Assembly: GCA_963541805.1 (NCBI GenBank)
Contig: CAUTVF010000025.1
Span: forward strand, 1-12,854
Origin: CAUTVF01 sp963541805
GTDB lineage: Bacteria; Pseudomonadota; Alphaproteobacteria; Rs-D84; CASDRH01
Reading direction: 5' to 3'
DNA: 12,854 bases
The notes beneath the pieces were generated by a model. It made no database searches, was not told where the DNA came from, and saw only the letters and a list, made by a program, of their open reading frames with translations. How positions within the stretch are numbered: the first letter of the stretch is position 1; each line of letters begins with the position of its first letter. The translations under genes and the position numbers were made by a program. Positions 5,719-12,854 of this stretch are shown piece by piece.

Positions 5719-7320
5719 TTATTTCCTGTTTAATTCTAAAAATTCTATTGCTTTTTCTATATCATCAAAAGGCACTTTCTTTAAAATTTCATCTGGAAAA
5801 TCCCACCATTTTATTTTTAACAATTTTTGTATTATTGCATCATCAAATCTATATTTAATAATTTTTGCAGGAACTCCACCAACAACTGCATATGGAGGCA
5901 CATCTTTTACAACAACGGCACCTGCACCAATCACGGCACCATCCCCAATTGTAATTCCACCTTTTATAAAGACGTTATCACCAATCCAGACATCATTTCC
6001 AATAATACAGTGCTTTAAAAAAATATTTATACCTTGTTTGTCAGACCAACCTAAATTATCCATATAAAAAAACGAAGATGACGATAAATAATTAAGAGGG
6101 TGATCTCCAGGACCTATTGAAATATTCGATGCTAACGAACAAAATGACCCGATTGTTGTTTTTGGAGAACTAACAACAACATTATCCCCGCAATATGTGC
6201 ATCTCCCAACTTTACATAGCAAATTTAAAGCACTAGAGACTTTTAAATCATAAAGCCTTTTTGAGTTCATTTCCTTTCCAAGGATTTTTTTATTAAGTTT
6301 TCTGAATAAAAAATTTTCAGTAAGATTATATTTTTTTAAACAATTAAATATCTTGATTCTGATAATATTTTTTGACAATCCTATTAATGAATTTTTAACG
6401 AAGAAATAATAAAAGCTATTTTGTAATAAAATTTTATTAAATACACTTAAAGAACTATCAAACATTTTCATTGCTTCAGTTTTATTTATATTTTCTGATA
6501 ACAATATTTTTGACAATATAAACTTTCTTCTTTTTATAAATGTATCAATTATGATCTTTAAATTCTTTCTAGAAATCTTATTATTTATAGAAAAATCCAA
6601 GACTTCATTACAAGTATCCAGATGATTTAAAATCTTAAGTGAAAAAGATTTTGTAATTGCATTTGGATTATCTTGTCTGTAAAAGAAAGATTCATTACAA
6701 AACGAAATTTTATTCGCATAAAAAAATTGTAAAGCCATTGATTTATCGCAAGAATCATAATATTTGTCATCTTGTCCAACACTCTTTACTAGTTTCATAT
6801 TTCTTAAACCAAAACCACCTATTTTATAAATAACATTTTGCACAAAAGCATCATGTCCCGGAATTAATTGATTATAGTCATCATTTGGTGGGGTTATAAC
6901 AGGATCCCGTTTCAATTCATTATCCGAATAGAAAACAATATTTGGAATACATATATCTGACCCTGTTTCAATTACTCTATCAAGACATATTTTTAAACAA
7001 TCTTTTGAAATGAAATCATCTTGTGACATATAGAAAAACCAGTTTCCACTACAATATGGAAGTCCATATGAAATTCCCTTACTTGCGTCTCCTCCTTTTG
7101 TTTTTCTTTTGATAACTTTAATTCTTGAATCTTTTGCTGCGCAATTTAATAAAAATTCTAATGATCCATCGGTTGAAAAATCATCGACACAAACAACTTC
7201 AAAATCTTTAAAAGATTGATCCTGCAGAGACTCTATTGCTCGCTTTAAAAAATTTTCCCCATTATAAACAGGAATTAAAACAGAAATAATTGGATTATTT
7301 TTAACCATTTTATTAATCAT
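5719..7320 (-). CDS. Fusion protein: GT2 glycosyltransferase plus hexapeptide acetyltransferase
   Basis: 533 aa. Residues about 9-230 form a family 2 GT-A glycosyltransferase: ISVLIPVYNGENFL (12-25), VVCVDDFSTDGS (42-53) and a metal-binding SQDD (99-102). Residues about 230-355 are helical linker. Residues about 365-533 are a left-handed beta-helix acetyltransferase of the CatB/XAT or WbbJ type, with TTIGSFCSLASNISIGPG (388-405), likely catalytic His407 in GDHPLN, IIGNDVWIGDNVFI (439-452) and GGVPAKIIKYRF (481-492). One chain may therefore add a sugar and acetylate it or its acceptor. The ATG overlaps the preceding gene's stop by 8 nt (ATGATTAA); a second ATG four codons on is a possible start. 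I see no break or frameshift between the domains. Confidence 0.85.
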   Translation of the reverse strand: MINKMVKNNPIISVLIPVYNGENFLKRAIESLQDQSFKDFEVVCVDDFSTDGSLEFLLNCAAKDSRIKVIKRKTKGGDASKGISYGLPYCSGNWFFYMSQDDFISKDCLKICLDRVIETGSDICIPNIVFYSDNELKRDPVITPPNDDYNQLIPGHDAFVQNVIYKIGGFGLRNMKLVKSVGQDDKYYDSCDKSMALQFFYANKISFCNESFFYRQDNPNAITKSFSLKILNHLDTCNEVLDFSINNKISRKNLKIIIDTFIKRRKFILSKILLSENINKTEAMKMFDSSLSVFNKILLQNSFYYFFVKNSLIGLSKNIIRIKIFNCLKKYNLTENFLFRKLNKKILGKEMNSKRLYDLKVSSALNLLCKVGRCTYCGDNVVVSSPKTTIGSFCSLASNISIGPGDHPLNYLSSSSFFYMDNLGWSDKQGINIFLKHCIIGNDVWIGDNVFIKGGITIGDGAVIGAGAVVVKDVPPYAVVGGVPAKIIKYRFDDAIIQKLLKIKWWDFPDEILKKVPFDDIEKAIEFLELNRK

Positions 7321-8167
7321 TCATTATCTTATTAATTAAATCAGTATTTCCCCAAATTGCAGGAGAATCATACTCACGCTCCTTGAAAGCCCCATATTCC
7401 GGTTTTATGTCCAATTTATTTAATTTAATAAACTCATCTACTTTATCTTTCAATGCAACCGGCTTACCAGAACAAACATTAATTATCCCAGATATTTTAT
7501 TTTGAACAGATGCAGTTAATATATAATCCGACAGAGTATCAATATCCAAAAAATCATACTTATTGATTCCACTCGTGAATGGAAATGTTTTTTGCCCATC
7601 TTCAGCCATTCTTAAAATTTTAGAAAAAATAGATTTATTATTATAATCATCGCCTGTTACATAAAATGCCCTTAACCATTTTAAGGATACGTTTTTGGGC
7701 GCACAATAAATTGTTAAAGCTTGCCTCAATGTATTTTTTGCAATTCCATATAAAGACAGTGGATTACATGGAGTATTTGAATCAACTTCACCCTCAAAAT
7801 ATCCTACTTCGTGCATTGACCCAATAACTGAAATCGATTTACAACCACTATCAATCATATTTTTTAAAAAATTAAAATGTTTTGGTAACTGTTCTAAATG
7901 AGAAACTGCACTATGATTAAATCCATTCTGCCAGGCAAGGTGAATTATTATATCTGGACTGCCTAAGTTGGTATACAAATCAGGATTCAAACTATCAGAT
8001 AAAATATCCTTCTTATAATATGTAACATCATTAAATTTTGTGGAAAAATTGATATCAGAGCACGATACATGATATTGTTTGTGAATTGCAGAATCAACAA
8101 CATGACAGCCAATATATCCACCCGCCCCAGTAATTAAAATATTTTTAATTGATTTATTAGTATTCAT
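7313..8167 (-). CDS. NAD(P)-dependent epimerase/dehydratase (extended SDR)
   Basis: 284 aa from ATG 8167; an in-frame TTG at 8179 is less likely. The Rossmann loop is GAGGYIG (14-20). The catalytic pair is Y140 and K144 in SLYGIAK, with a SVIGSMHEVG strand (113-122) supplying the Ser. It belongs to the extended SDR group of UDP/dTDP-sugar 4-epimerases, dehydratases and 4-reductases. At 284 residues it is shorter than typical 4,6-dehydratases (see RfbB in this operon) and closer to 4-reductases or short epimerases. Product and nucleotide are not predictable. It follows the DUF1796 gene after 33 nt without a clear ribosome site, and its stop overlaps the start of the GT2 fusion. Confidence 0.8.
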   Translation of the reverse strand: MNTNKSIKNILITGAGGYIGCHVVDSAIHKQYHVSCSDINFSTKFNDVTYYKKDILSDSLNPDLYTNLGSPDIIIHLAWQNGFNHSAVSHLEQLPKHFNFLKNMIDSGCKSISVIGSMHEVGYFEGEVDSNTPCNPLSLYGIAKNTLRQALTIYCAPKNVSLKWLRAFYVTGDDYNNKSIFSKILRMAEDGQKTFPFTSGINKYDFLDIDTLSDYILTASVQNKISGIINVCSGKPVALKDKVDEFIKLNKLDIKPEYGAFKEREYDSPAIWGNTDLINKIMND

Positions 8168-8200
8168 GAAAATATACAATATCTCATTATTTATTAAAAA

Positions 8201-8974
8201 TTAATATTTTATTTTACGTAATTTATTTCTTATCTTAGATCTCCAAGATCTGATAGGTATTAAACAATTTACTAAAACAAACATCATCTTTACTACAATT
8301 GATTTTAATTTTAAAGTAAAAGGAATCTTCAAAACAGCAAATTTAGATAAAGCTTTTACAATCAATTTTTCATCAACTTCATAATCATACTTTGCATTTT
8401 TACTTTTATAATTACCGGTCCATTTATTAATATTTTCTGTTAACTTTTCCTTTCTCAAAATTCCTTGCTTTAAACTTTGATCATAAGCTATATATAATAA
8501 ATCAATATTTTTATAAGATTTCATTATTAAACCAAAATATTTTATTATCTCCTCGTTTGTTATTTTTACCAAGTCACGATTTATTGGATACTCCATATAA
8601 ACAATCAATGTATTATCTGAGTTTTGTATATTATTAAATAACCTATTAATTCTTCTAATATATTTATTATAAGCATCTAAATAAGAGTTCTCTAATGTAG
8701 TATTCCTCCCTATAAAATCATGACAAAAACAAAAATTGTTATAGGTATTTGTATACACATGACAATCAGAAGAGACCGGCAAATTTTCTTTCAAATCTTT
8801 TTTATCAAAAAATCTATCAAATTTTGAAAGAAATATTTTTATCCTATCCAAAAATGAAGGACCAGAAATCCAATCATATGGATAACTTGCTTTTTGCATA
8901 CCTGCTTTTCTTAAACATTGTGTACACGAACACGCTTCACCAAAACTAACAATTAAATCATATTGTTTTTTCAT
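8201..8974 (-). CDS. DUF1796-family putative papain-like cysteine peptidase
   Basis: 257 aa from ATG 8974; an in-frame TTG lies two codons upstream. Family features are IVSFGEAC (8-15, conserved C15), SYPYDWI (30-36) and FCFCHDF (81-87, His85-Asp86). Together these could supply the Cys and His of a papain-like site, as predicted for DUF1796. Such proteins recur in surface-polysaccharide clusters, where a transferase role is as plausible as proteolysis. The last 30 residues are hydrophobic then basic (CLIPIRSWRSKIRN at 237-250), probably a peripheral membrane tail. It sits between the aminotransferase gene (16-nt gap) and the epimerase gene. A second family member starts at the left edge of the window. 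Confidence 0.8.
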   Translation of the reverse strand: MKKQYDLIVSFGEACSCTQCLRKAGMQKASYPYDWISGPSFLDRIKIFLSKFDRFFDKKDLKENLPVSSDCHVYTNTYNNFCFCHDFIGRNTTLENSYLDAYNKYIRRINRLFNNIQNSDNTLIVYMEYPINRDLVKITNEEIIKYFGLIMKSYKNIDLLYIAYDQSLKQGILRKEKLTENINKWTGNYKSKNAKYDYEVDEKLIVKALSKFAVLKIPFTLKLKSIVVKMMFVLVNCLIPIRSWRSKIRNKLRKIKY

Positions 8975-8990
8975 TCTCAAAGCCGCACTA

Positions 8991-10079
8991 CTATATAAAT
9001 TTATTTACAACATCCACCACTTTTTCAACTTCATCATCTGTCATAACTGGAGAAATTGGAATTGATATAATTGTTTTATGAATCTCTTCCGTTATCGGGT
9101 ACGACATATTATTCCATTCCATATATGCACCTTGTTTATGAGGAGGGGTTGGATAGTGAATAATTGTTTGGATACCATTTTTTTCCAAATATTTTTGAAA
9201 CACATCTCTTTCTTTTGTCCTGACTACAAAGACATGCCAAACATGAGCATCTTCATCATAAGTTGTTGGAAGTATAATTTTAGAATTTTTTATACTTTCA
9301 CGATAATACTTTGAAATTTTACGACGAATATTATTATCAGAATCCAAATGTGGTAATTTTACATCCAAAACAGCGGCTTGTATTTCATCTAAACGAGAAT
9401 TTGTACCTTTATAAATATGGTGATATTTTCTATCCGATCCATAGTTTGCAATTGCTTTTATTTTATTAAATAAAATTTCATCATTCGTTGTAACCCCACC
9501 GGCATCACCAAAAGCACCTAAATTTTTTCCAGGATAAAAAGAAAATGCAGAAGCATCACCCAAATTTCCGGCCCTCCTCCCTTGATACAAGGCACCATGG
9601 GATTGGGCAGAGTCTTCAATTATTTTTAAATTATATTTTTGCGCAAGTCTCCAAATTTTTTGCATCTGCGTTGCTTGTCCATACAAATGTACAACAATAA
9701 TTGCTTTAGTTTTATCTGTGATCTTTTCTTCTATTTTATCTGGATCTATACAATATGTATTGATATCAGGTTCAACAAGAACAGGAGTACATCCATTTTC
9801 AGATATTGCCAAAATAGTAGCAATATAAGTATTAGCAGGAACAATAATCTCATCACCAGGTCCAAAACCATAAGCCCTTATAATCAAATTAATTGCATCT
9901 AATCCATTTGCAACACCCAATGCATATTTTGTTCCACAAAAAGATGAAAAGTTTTTTGCAAACAAATCATTTTGTTTTGACTGTAAATACAATCCAACAT
10001 CCAAAACATTTTTGATTCTTTCATCTATTTCAGCGCGAAACCGATTGTTAATTTTTTCTAAATCTAAAAATTTTATCAT
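8991..10079 (-). CDS. fdtB: PLP-dependent sugar 3-aminotransferase (FdtB/QdtB type, DegT/DnrJ/EryC1 family)
   Basis: 362 aa, full length for the DegT/DnrJ/EryC1 sugar aminotransferases. GVANGLDAI (55-63) is the phosphate-binding segment, IIEDSAQSHGA (153-163) contains the PLP-ring Asp, and SFYPGKNLGAFGDAGG (180-195) carries the Schiff-base Lys185. NYGSDRKYHHIYKGTNSRLDE is the usual substrate-loop region. It should transfer an amino group to C3 of the keto sugar made by the adjacent 3,4-ketoisomerase, giving dTDP-3-amino-3,6-dideoxyhexose. AAAGGA lies 7 nt upstream of the ATG, and a 40-nt gap separates it from the acetyltransferase gene. The fdtB symbol reflects pathway context; qdtB is equally possible depending on the ketoisomerase product. 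Confidence 0.88.
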   Translation of the reverse strand: MIKFLDLEKINNRFRAEIDERIKNVLDVGLYLQSKQNDLFAKNFSSFCGTKYALGVANGLDAINLIIRAYGFGPGDEIIVPANTYIATILAISENGCTPVLVEPDINTYCIDPDKIEEKITDKTKAIIVVHLYGQATQMQKIWRLAQKYNLKIIEDSAQSHGALYQGRRAGNLGDASAFSFYPGKNLGAFGDAGGVTTNDEILFNKIKAIANYGSDRKYHHIYKGTNSRLDEIQAAVLDVKLPHLDSDNNIRRKISKYYRESIKNSKIILPTTYDEDAHVWHVFVVRTKERDVFQKYLEKNGIQTIIHYPTPPHKQGAYMEWNNMSYPITEEIHKTIISIPISPVMTDDEVEKVVDVVNKFI

Positions 10080-10119
10080 TTCACAATCCTTTCAATTATT
10101 TTAATAATATGAGCCAATT

Positions 10120-10551
10120 TTATTTTATACCTATCACTTTTTCATTATTTGCAACATTCTTTGTAATAATTGCACCCGCCCCTATAATTGCATTTTCACC
10201 AATCGTAACCCCGGGAAGTATTGTTGTATTGGCACCAATACTTGCACCTTTTTTGATTACTACAGGTTCTAACTTTGCATTTTTATTTCTGGATATCGGG
10301 TATCTATCATTGCAGAAAGTTACATTTGGACCGACAAAAACGTTATCTTCAATTATAACACCATCCCAAAGATAAACCCCACATTTAAGAGTTACATAAT
10401 TTCCAATTGTTACATCATTTTCAATAAAACAGTTGGCACAAATATTACACCCCTTTCCAATTACAGCACCTGGCAAAACGACACAAAATTGCCAGATATT
10501 CGTATCTGGACCAATATTTTTACTTTGAACATCTGACATTGGATGGATCAT
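10120..10551 (-). CDS. fdtC: dTDP-3-amino-sugar N-acetyltransferase (FdtC/QdtC-like, hexapeptide repeat)
   Basis: 143 aa of almost continuous left-handed beta-helix, beginning MIHPMSDV and continuing KNIGPDTNIWQFCVV, which matches the WbbJ/FdtC-like opening. Later turns include VFVGPNVTFCND (71-82) and ASIGANTTILPGVTIGENAIIG (102-123). With the ketoisomerase and aminotransferase on either side, the expected reaction is acetyl transfer from acetyl-CoA to the 3-amino group, giving dTDP-Fuc3NAc or dTDP-Qui3NAc. The ATG overlaps the ketoisomerase stop in an ATGA junction, with GAGG 7 nt upstream, so the two are translationally coupled. The isomerase, acetyltransferase, aminotransferase gene order differs from the reaction order. 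Confidence 0.85.
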   Translation of the reverse strand: MIHPMSDVQSKNIGPDTNIWQFCVVLPGAVIGKGCNICANCFIENDVTIGNYVTLKCGVYLWDGVIIEDNVFVGPNVTFCNDRYPISRNKNAKLEPVVIKKGASIGANTTILPGVTIGENAIIGAGAIITKNVANNEKVIGIK

Positions 10552-10952
10552 TTGTTAACCTCTTTCTTAAATTCATCATAATCCCTGATATAATCAGATT
10601 CATCATAACATTCCGATGCTAAAACAAGGACAATACAATCTTCAGAACAATTAAAATACTCTCTCCAAATATTATTTTGTAAATATAAACCTTTACTTGG
10701 ATCATCAAGATGTACAATTATCCGATCCATCCCATCATCTAACGAAAAATCACATGAACCAGAAATACAAACAGCGATCTCTTTTGTTTTATTATGACTA
10801 TGACACCCACGCACAATATTTTTCTGAGTACCAAACACATAATAAATTCGTTTTATATCAAATGGTATATCATTATTACCTTCAACTGGAATTAAACTTC
10901 CTCGACTATCACCTTTAACACCAAAATTAAAAATCTTATATGGAACACTCAT
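10548..10952 (-). CDS. fdtA: dTDP-4-keto-6-deoxy-D-glucose 3,4-ketoisomerase (FdtA/QdtA, WxcM-like cupin)
   Basis: 134 aa, the usual size of single-domain FdtA/QdtA cupins. DSRGSLIPVE (15-24) is the start of the jelly roll, FDIKRIYYVFG (31-41) follows, and RGCHSHNKTKE (48-58) carries the active-site His51 and His53. DDPSKGLYL and VLASECYDESDYIRDYDEF are the conserved C-terminal blocks. It isomerises the RfbB product to a 3-keto sugar. As I recall from published work, residues 17 and 97 of QdtA influence product stereochemistry (Tyr/Arg in QdtA, Arg/His in FdtA-like enzymes). Here they read Arg17 and Arg97, a mixed pattern, so galacto versus gluco product is undecided. It starts 10 nt after rfbB with an AGG site 9 nt upstream. 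Confidence 0.88.
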   Translation of the reverse strand: MSVPYKIFNFGVKGDSRGSLIPVEGNNDIPFDIKRIYYVFGTQKNIVRGCHSHNKTKEIAVCISGSCDFSLDDGMDRIIVHLDDPSKGLYLQNNIWREYFNCSEDCIVLVLASECYDESDYIRDYDEFKKEVNK

Positions 10953-10962
10953 ACAAAATTAC

Positions 10963-11985
10963 CTATTTATTAATTTGATTATTTAAATACCATTCAACTG
11001 TTTTAACAATACCGGTGTCGAATGTTTCATCAGGCTTCCAATTCAAAGCCTTCTTTATCTTTGTTGGATCTATTGCATACCTGAAATCGTGTCCTGCTCT
11101 ATCAGATACAAAATTAATCAATTCTTCGTATTTTTTTCCATTTTTGCGCGGGACTCTTTCATCTAAAATAGAACAAATTTTTTTAACAATTGATAAATTA
11201 TCTTTTTCATTATGTCCACCAACATTATATGTTTCACCAGACACTCCATTATGAAAAATTAAATCAATTGCTTTGCAATGATCCAAAACATACAACCAAT
11301 CACGAATATTTGAACCATTTCCATAAACAGGAAGATGCTTTTCCAAAATGGCATTTGAAATAATCGTTGGGATTAATTTTTCACTATGTTGTTTTGGTCC
11401 ATAATTATTTGAACAATTTGATGTTGTAACATTCAAACCAAAAGTATGATGATATGCACGAACTATAAAATCTGAACTTGCCTTACTTGCGGAATACGGA
11501 CTGTTTGGCGCATAAGGGGTTATTTCTGTAAAATATCCGGTATTACCTAACGATCCATAAACTTCATCTGTTGAAATATGGTGAAATCTACAATCATTAT
11601 AACCATCTTTTATTTTATTCGTGGCATCCATCCAATAATGAAATGCGACATCTAATAAATTAAAAGTCCCTTCAATATTTGTTTTTATAAATGCGCCTGG
11701 ATTCTTAATTGAATTATCAACATGACTTTCCGCTGCAAAATGGATAACACCTTTTACATCAAATTCTTTAAAGATATTTTCTATCGAAGATCTATCACAA
11801 ATATCGCCCTTTATAAAAGTATAATTCTTATAATCTTCACATTCTTTTAAATTATACAAACTTCCAGCATATGTTAATTTATCAAGATTAATAACATGAT
11901 ATTCTGGATATTTTTTACAAAAATACGGCACAAAATTTGACCCAATAAAACCGGCACCCCCGGTAATTAAAATTGTTTTATACAT
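10963..11985 (-). CDS. rfbB: dTDP-glucose 4,6-dehydratase RfbB
   Basis: 340 aa from ATG 11985; an in-frame TTG at 12006 exists but ATG fits the family start (MYKTILITGGAGFIG). Features are the NAD-binding GGAGFIG, the HISTDEVYG block with the catalytic Asp-Glu pair, PYSASKASSD with Tyr-x3-Lys, and NNYGPKQHSEKLIPT and GNGSNIRDWLYVLDHC, both diagnostic of RfbB. It converts dTDP-glucose to dTDP-4-keto-6-deoxyglucose, the branch point for rhamnose (with RfbC and RfbD) and for the 3-acetamido sugar made by the next three genes. It overlaps rfbD by 19 nt. Confidence 0.95.
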   Translation of the reverse strand: MYKTILITGGAGFIGSNFVPYFCKKYPEYHVINLDKLTYAGSLYNLKECEDYKNYTFIKGDICDRSSIENIFKEFDVKGVIHFAAESHVDNSIKNPGAFIKTNIEGTFNLLDVAFHYWMDATNKIKDGYNDCRFHHISTDEVYGSLGNTGYFTEITPYAPNSPYSASKASSDFIVRAYHHTFGLNVTTSNCSNNYGPKQHSEKLIPTIISNAILEKHLPVYGNGSNIRDWLYVLDHCKAIDLIFHNGVSGETYNVGGHNEKDNLSIVKKICSILDERVPRKNGKKYEELINFVSDRAGHDFRYAIDPTKIKKALNWKPDETFDTGIVKTVEWYLNNQINK

Positions 11986-12791
11986 TTTTCTAAGCTCTCT
12001 TTCCAATTTGGAATTGATATTTTAAAAGTATCTTTAATTTTACTTTTATTTAAAACACTATACATTGGCCTTTTTGCCCTTGATACCCATTGATCAGATC
12101 GAATTGGATTAATTTCAGAATTTAATTTTGATAACCTCACAATTTCATATGCAAAATCATACCACGAACAAACGCCTTCATTTGAAAAATGGTAAATTCC
12201 ACTATTCTCTTTATTTAATTTAGGCAATATTTCAAACACTGCACTTGCCAGATCATATGCATATGTTGGTGTTCCTATTTGATCACTTATTACATTTAGA
12301 CTATCATTAAATGGAGATAATCTTCTGATCGTTTTAACAAAATTACTACCATAATTCGAATACAACCAAGATGTACGAACCACCATGAATATTTTTGAAT
12401 GTTTTAATAATGCCTCTTCACCTGCCAGTTTCGATTTTCCGTAAACAGAAATCGGATCCGTATTATCACTTGGCAAATAAGGTCGGGAGCTTTTACCATC
12501 AAAAACATAATCTGTTGAAAAGTGTATCAATTTACATCCTGTCTTTGCCAGGTTTTCAACCCCTTTACAATTCACATTATACGCAGAATCGACATCATCC
12601 TCTGCCAAATCAACCGCATTATACGCCGCACAATTTATTATAGTATCGATATTATTATTATTTATAAATTTCTGGACTTTGTCATAATCAGTTATATCCA
12701 AATCAGATGAATTAGTAAACAAAGCCTTTCCATCATAAAACTTTGATAGCTCTGTCCCTAACTGGCCATCCTTACCGGTTATTAATAACAT
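11967..12791 (-). CDS. rfbD: dTDP-4-dehydrorhamnose reductase RfbD
   Basis: 274 aa. MLLITGKDGQLGTEL is the NAD(P)-binding start, FSTDYVFDG is the RfbD hallmark, VYGKSKLAGE holds Tyr-x3-Lys, and RTSWLYS and ISDQIGTPTYA are the usual substrate-side segments. It catalyses the last step to dTDP-L-rhamnose. AAAAAGG lies 7 nt before the ATG. The partner 3,5-epimerase RfbC and thymidylyltransferase RfbA are not in the window and may lie just upstream, beyond the right edge. The 63 nt to the edge hold no recognisable gene beyond a possible seven-residue tail of an upstream frame ending near 12829. Confidence 0.94.
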   Translation of the reverse strand: MLLITGKDGQLGTELSKFYDGKALFTNSSDLDITDYDKVQKFINNNNIDTIINCAAYNAVDLAEDDVDSAYNVNCKGVENLAKTGCKLIHFSTDYVFDGKSSRPYLPSDNTDPISVYGKSKLAGEEALLKHSKIFMVVRTSWLYSNYGSNFVKTIRRLSPFNDSLNVISDQIGTPTYAYDLASAVFEILPKLNKENSGIYHFSNEGVCSWYDFAYEIVRLSKLNSEINPIRSDQWVSRAKRPMYSVLNKSKIKDTFKISIPNWKESLEKCIKQF

Positions 12792-12854
12792 CTTTTAACC
12801 TTTTTGCATTTTTATCCTTTTTATCGGTTTATTTCAGTTTTTTAGACAGAGTTT

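Larger units (their letters stand above)
1008..12791 (-). other. Thirteen-gene polysaccharide operon
   Basis: All genes from rfbD to the WavE gene share the minus strand, with gaps of 40 nt or less and several stop/start overlaps, so one transcript is likely. I found no internal terminator-like hairpin with a T run. Sugar-nucleotide synthesis comes first and modification-type genes last, so the two tract-bearing operon genes lie near the 3' end, where polarity would affect few other genes. Confidence 0.8.

Noticed and set aside
11957..11961. C5 run (G5) in the glycine loop of rfbB as a contingency tract
   Set aside because: Five bases is too short for frequent slippage, and the codons simply spell the conserved Gly-Gly-Ala-Gly loop.
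12829..12852. C-terminal tail of an upstream gene (possibly rfbC or rfbA) at the right edge
   Set aside because: Only seven residues before a stop are visible, too few to identify; another frame also ends nearby.
1..12854. tRNA or rRNA genes, CRISPR arrays, insertion sequences or transposase fragments
   Set aside because: No cloverleaf, spaced direct repeats, terminal inverted repeats or transposase-like frames were seen.

Overview
This is an AT-rich window (G+C roughly 30% by eye) that is almost entirely a surface-polysaccharide (O-antigen, capsule or LOS) biosynthesis locus of a Gram-negative bacterium using the standard bacterial code. Shine-Dalgarno motifs of the AAGGAG/GAGG type sit in front of most genes. 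Phase variation by poly-G tracts in a low-GC glycan locus is a habit best known from Campylobacter and Helicobacter. That resemblance does not identify the genus, and several low-GC Gram-negative lineages remain possible.

Layout, right to left. A tightly packed operon of thirteen minus-strand genes runs from 12791 to 1008, with gaps of 40 nt or less and many 4-19 nt overlaps. It opens with the dTDP-sugar block: rfbD, rfbB, a 3,4-ketoisomerase (FdtA/QdtA type), a hexapeptide N-acetyltransferase (FdtC/QdtC type) and a PLP sugar aminotransferase (FdtB/QdtB type). This block implies dTDP-rhamnose, plus dTDP-Fuc3NAc or dTDP-Qui3NAc, both branching from the RfbB product; rfbA and rfbC must lie outside the window. 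Next come a DUF1796-type papain-like protein, an NAD-dependent epimerase/reductase, a GT2-acyltransferase fusion, an APH-like small-molecule kinase, a nucleotidyltransferase-HAD fusion, an FkbM methyltransferase, a possible SGNH-like protein and a WavE-family protein. Beyond the operon, a hexapeptide O-acyltransferase gene (311-1000) converges on it from the plus strand. At the left edge a second DUF1796-type gene begins on the minus strand and runs out of the window.

The main discovery candidate is a set of three long poly-G tracts, each inside the coding part of a modification-type gene: the O-acyltransferase (G9), the SGNH-like gene (G9) and the FkbM methyltransferase (G10). In all three, nine Gs is the open-frame length. 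The first two genes are therefore ON as read, and the methyltransferase is OFF by one extra G, exactly at its SAM-binding glycine loop. Apart from these, the longest G or C run I saw is five. The backbone sugar genes carry no such tract. The picture is of a constant glycan with three independently switchable decorations, potentially eight surface states.
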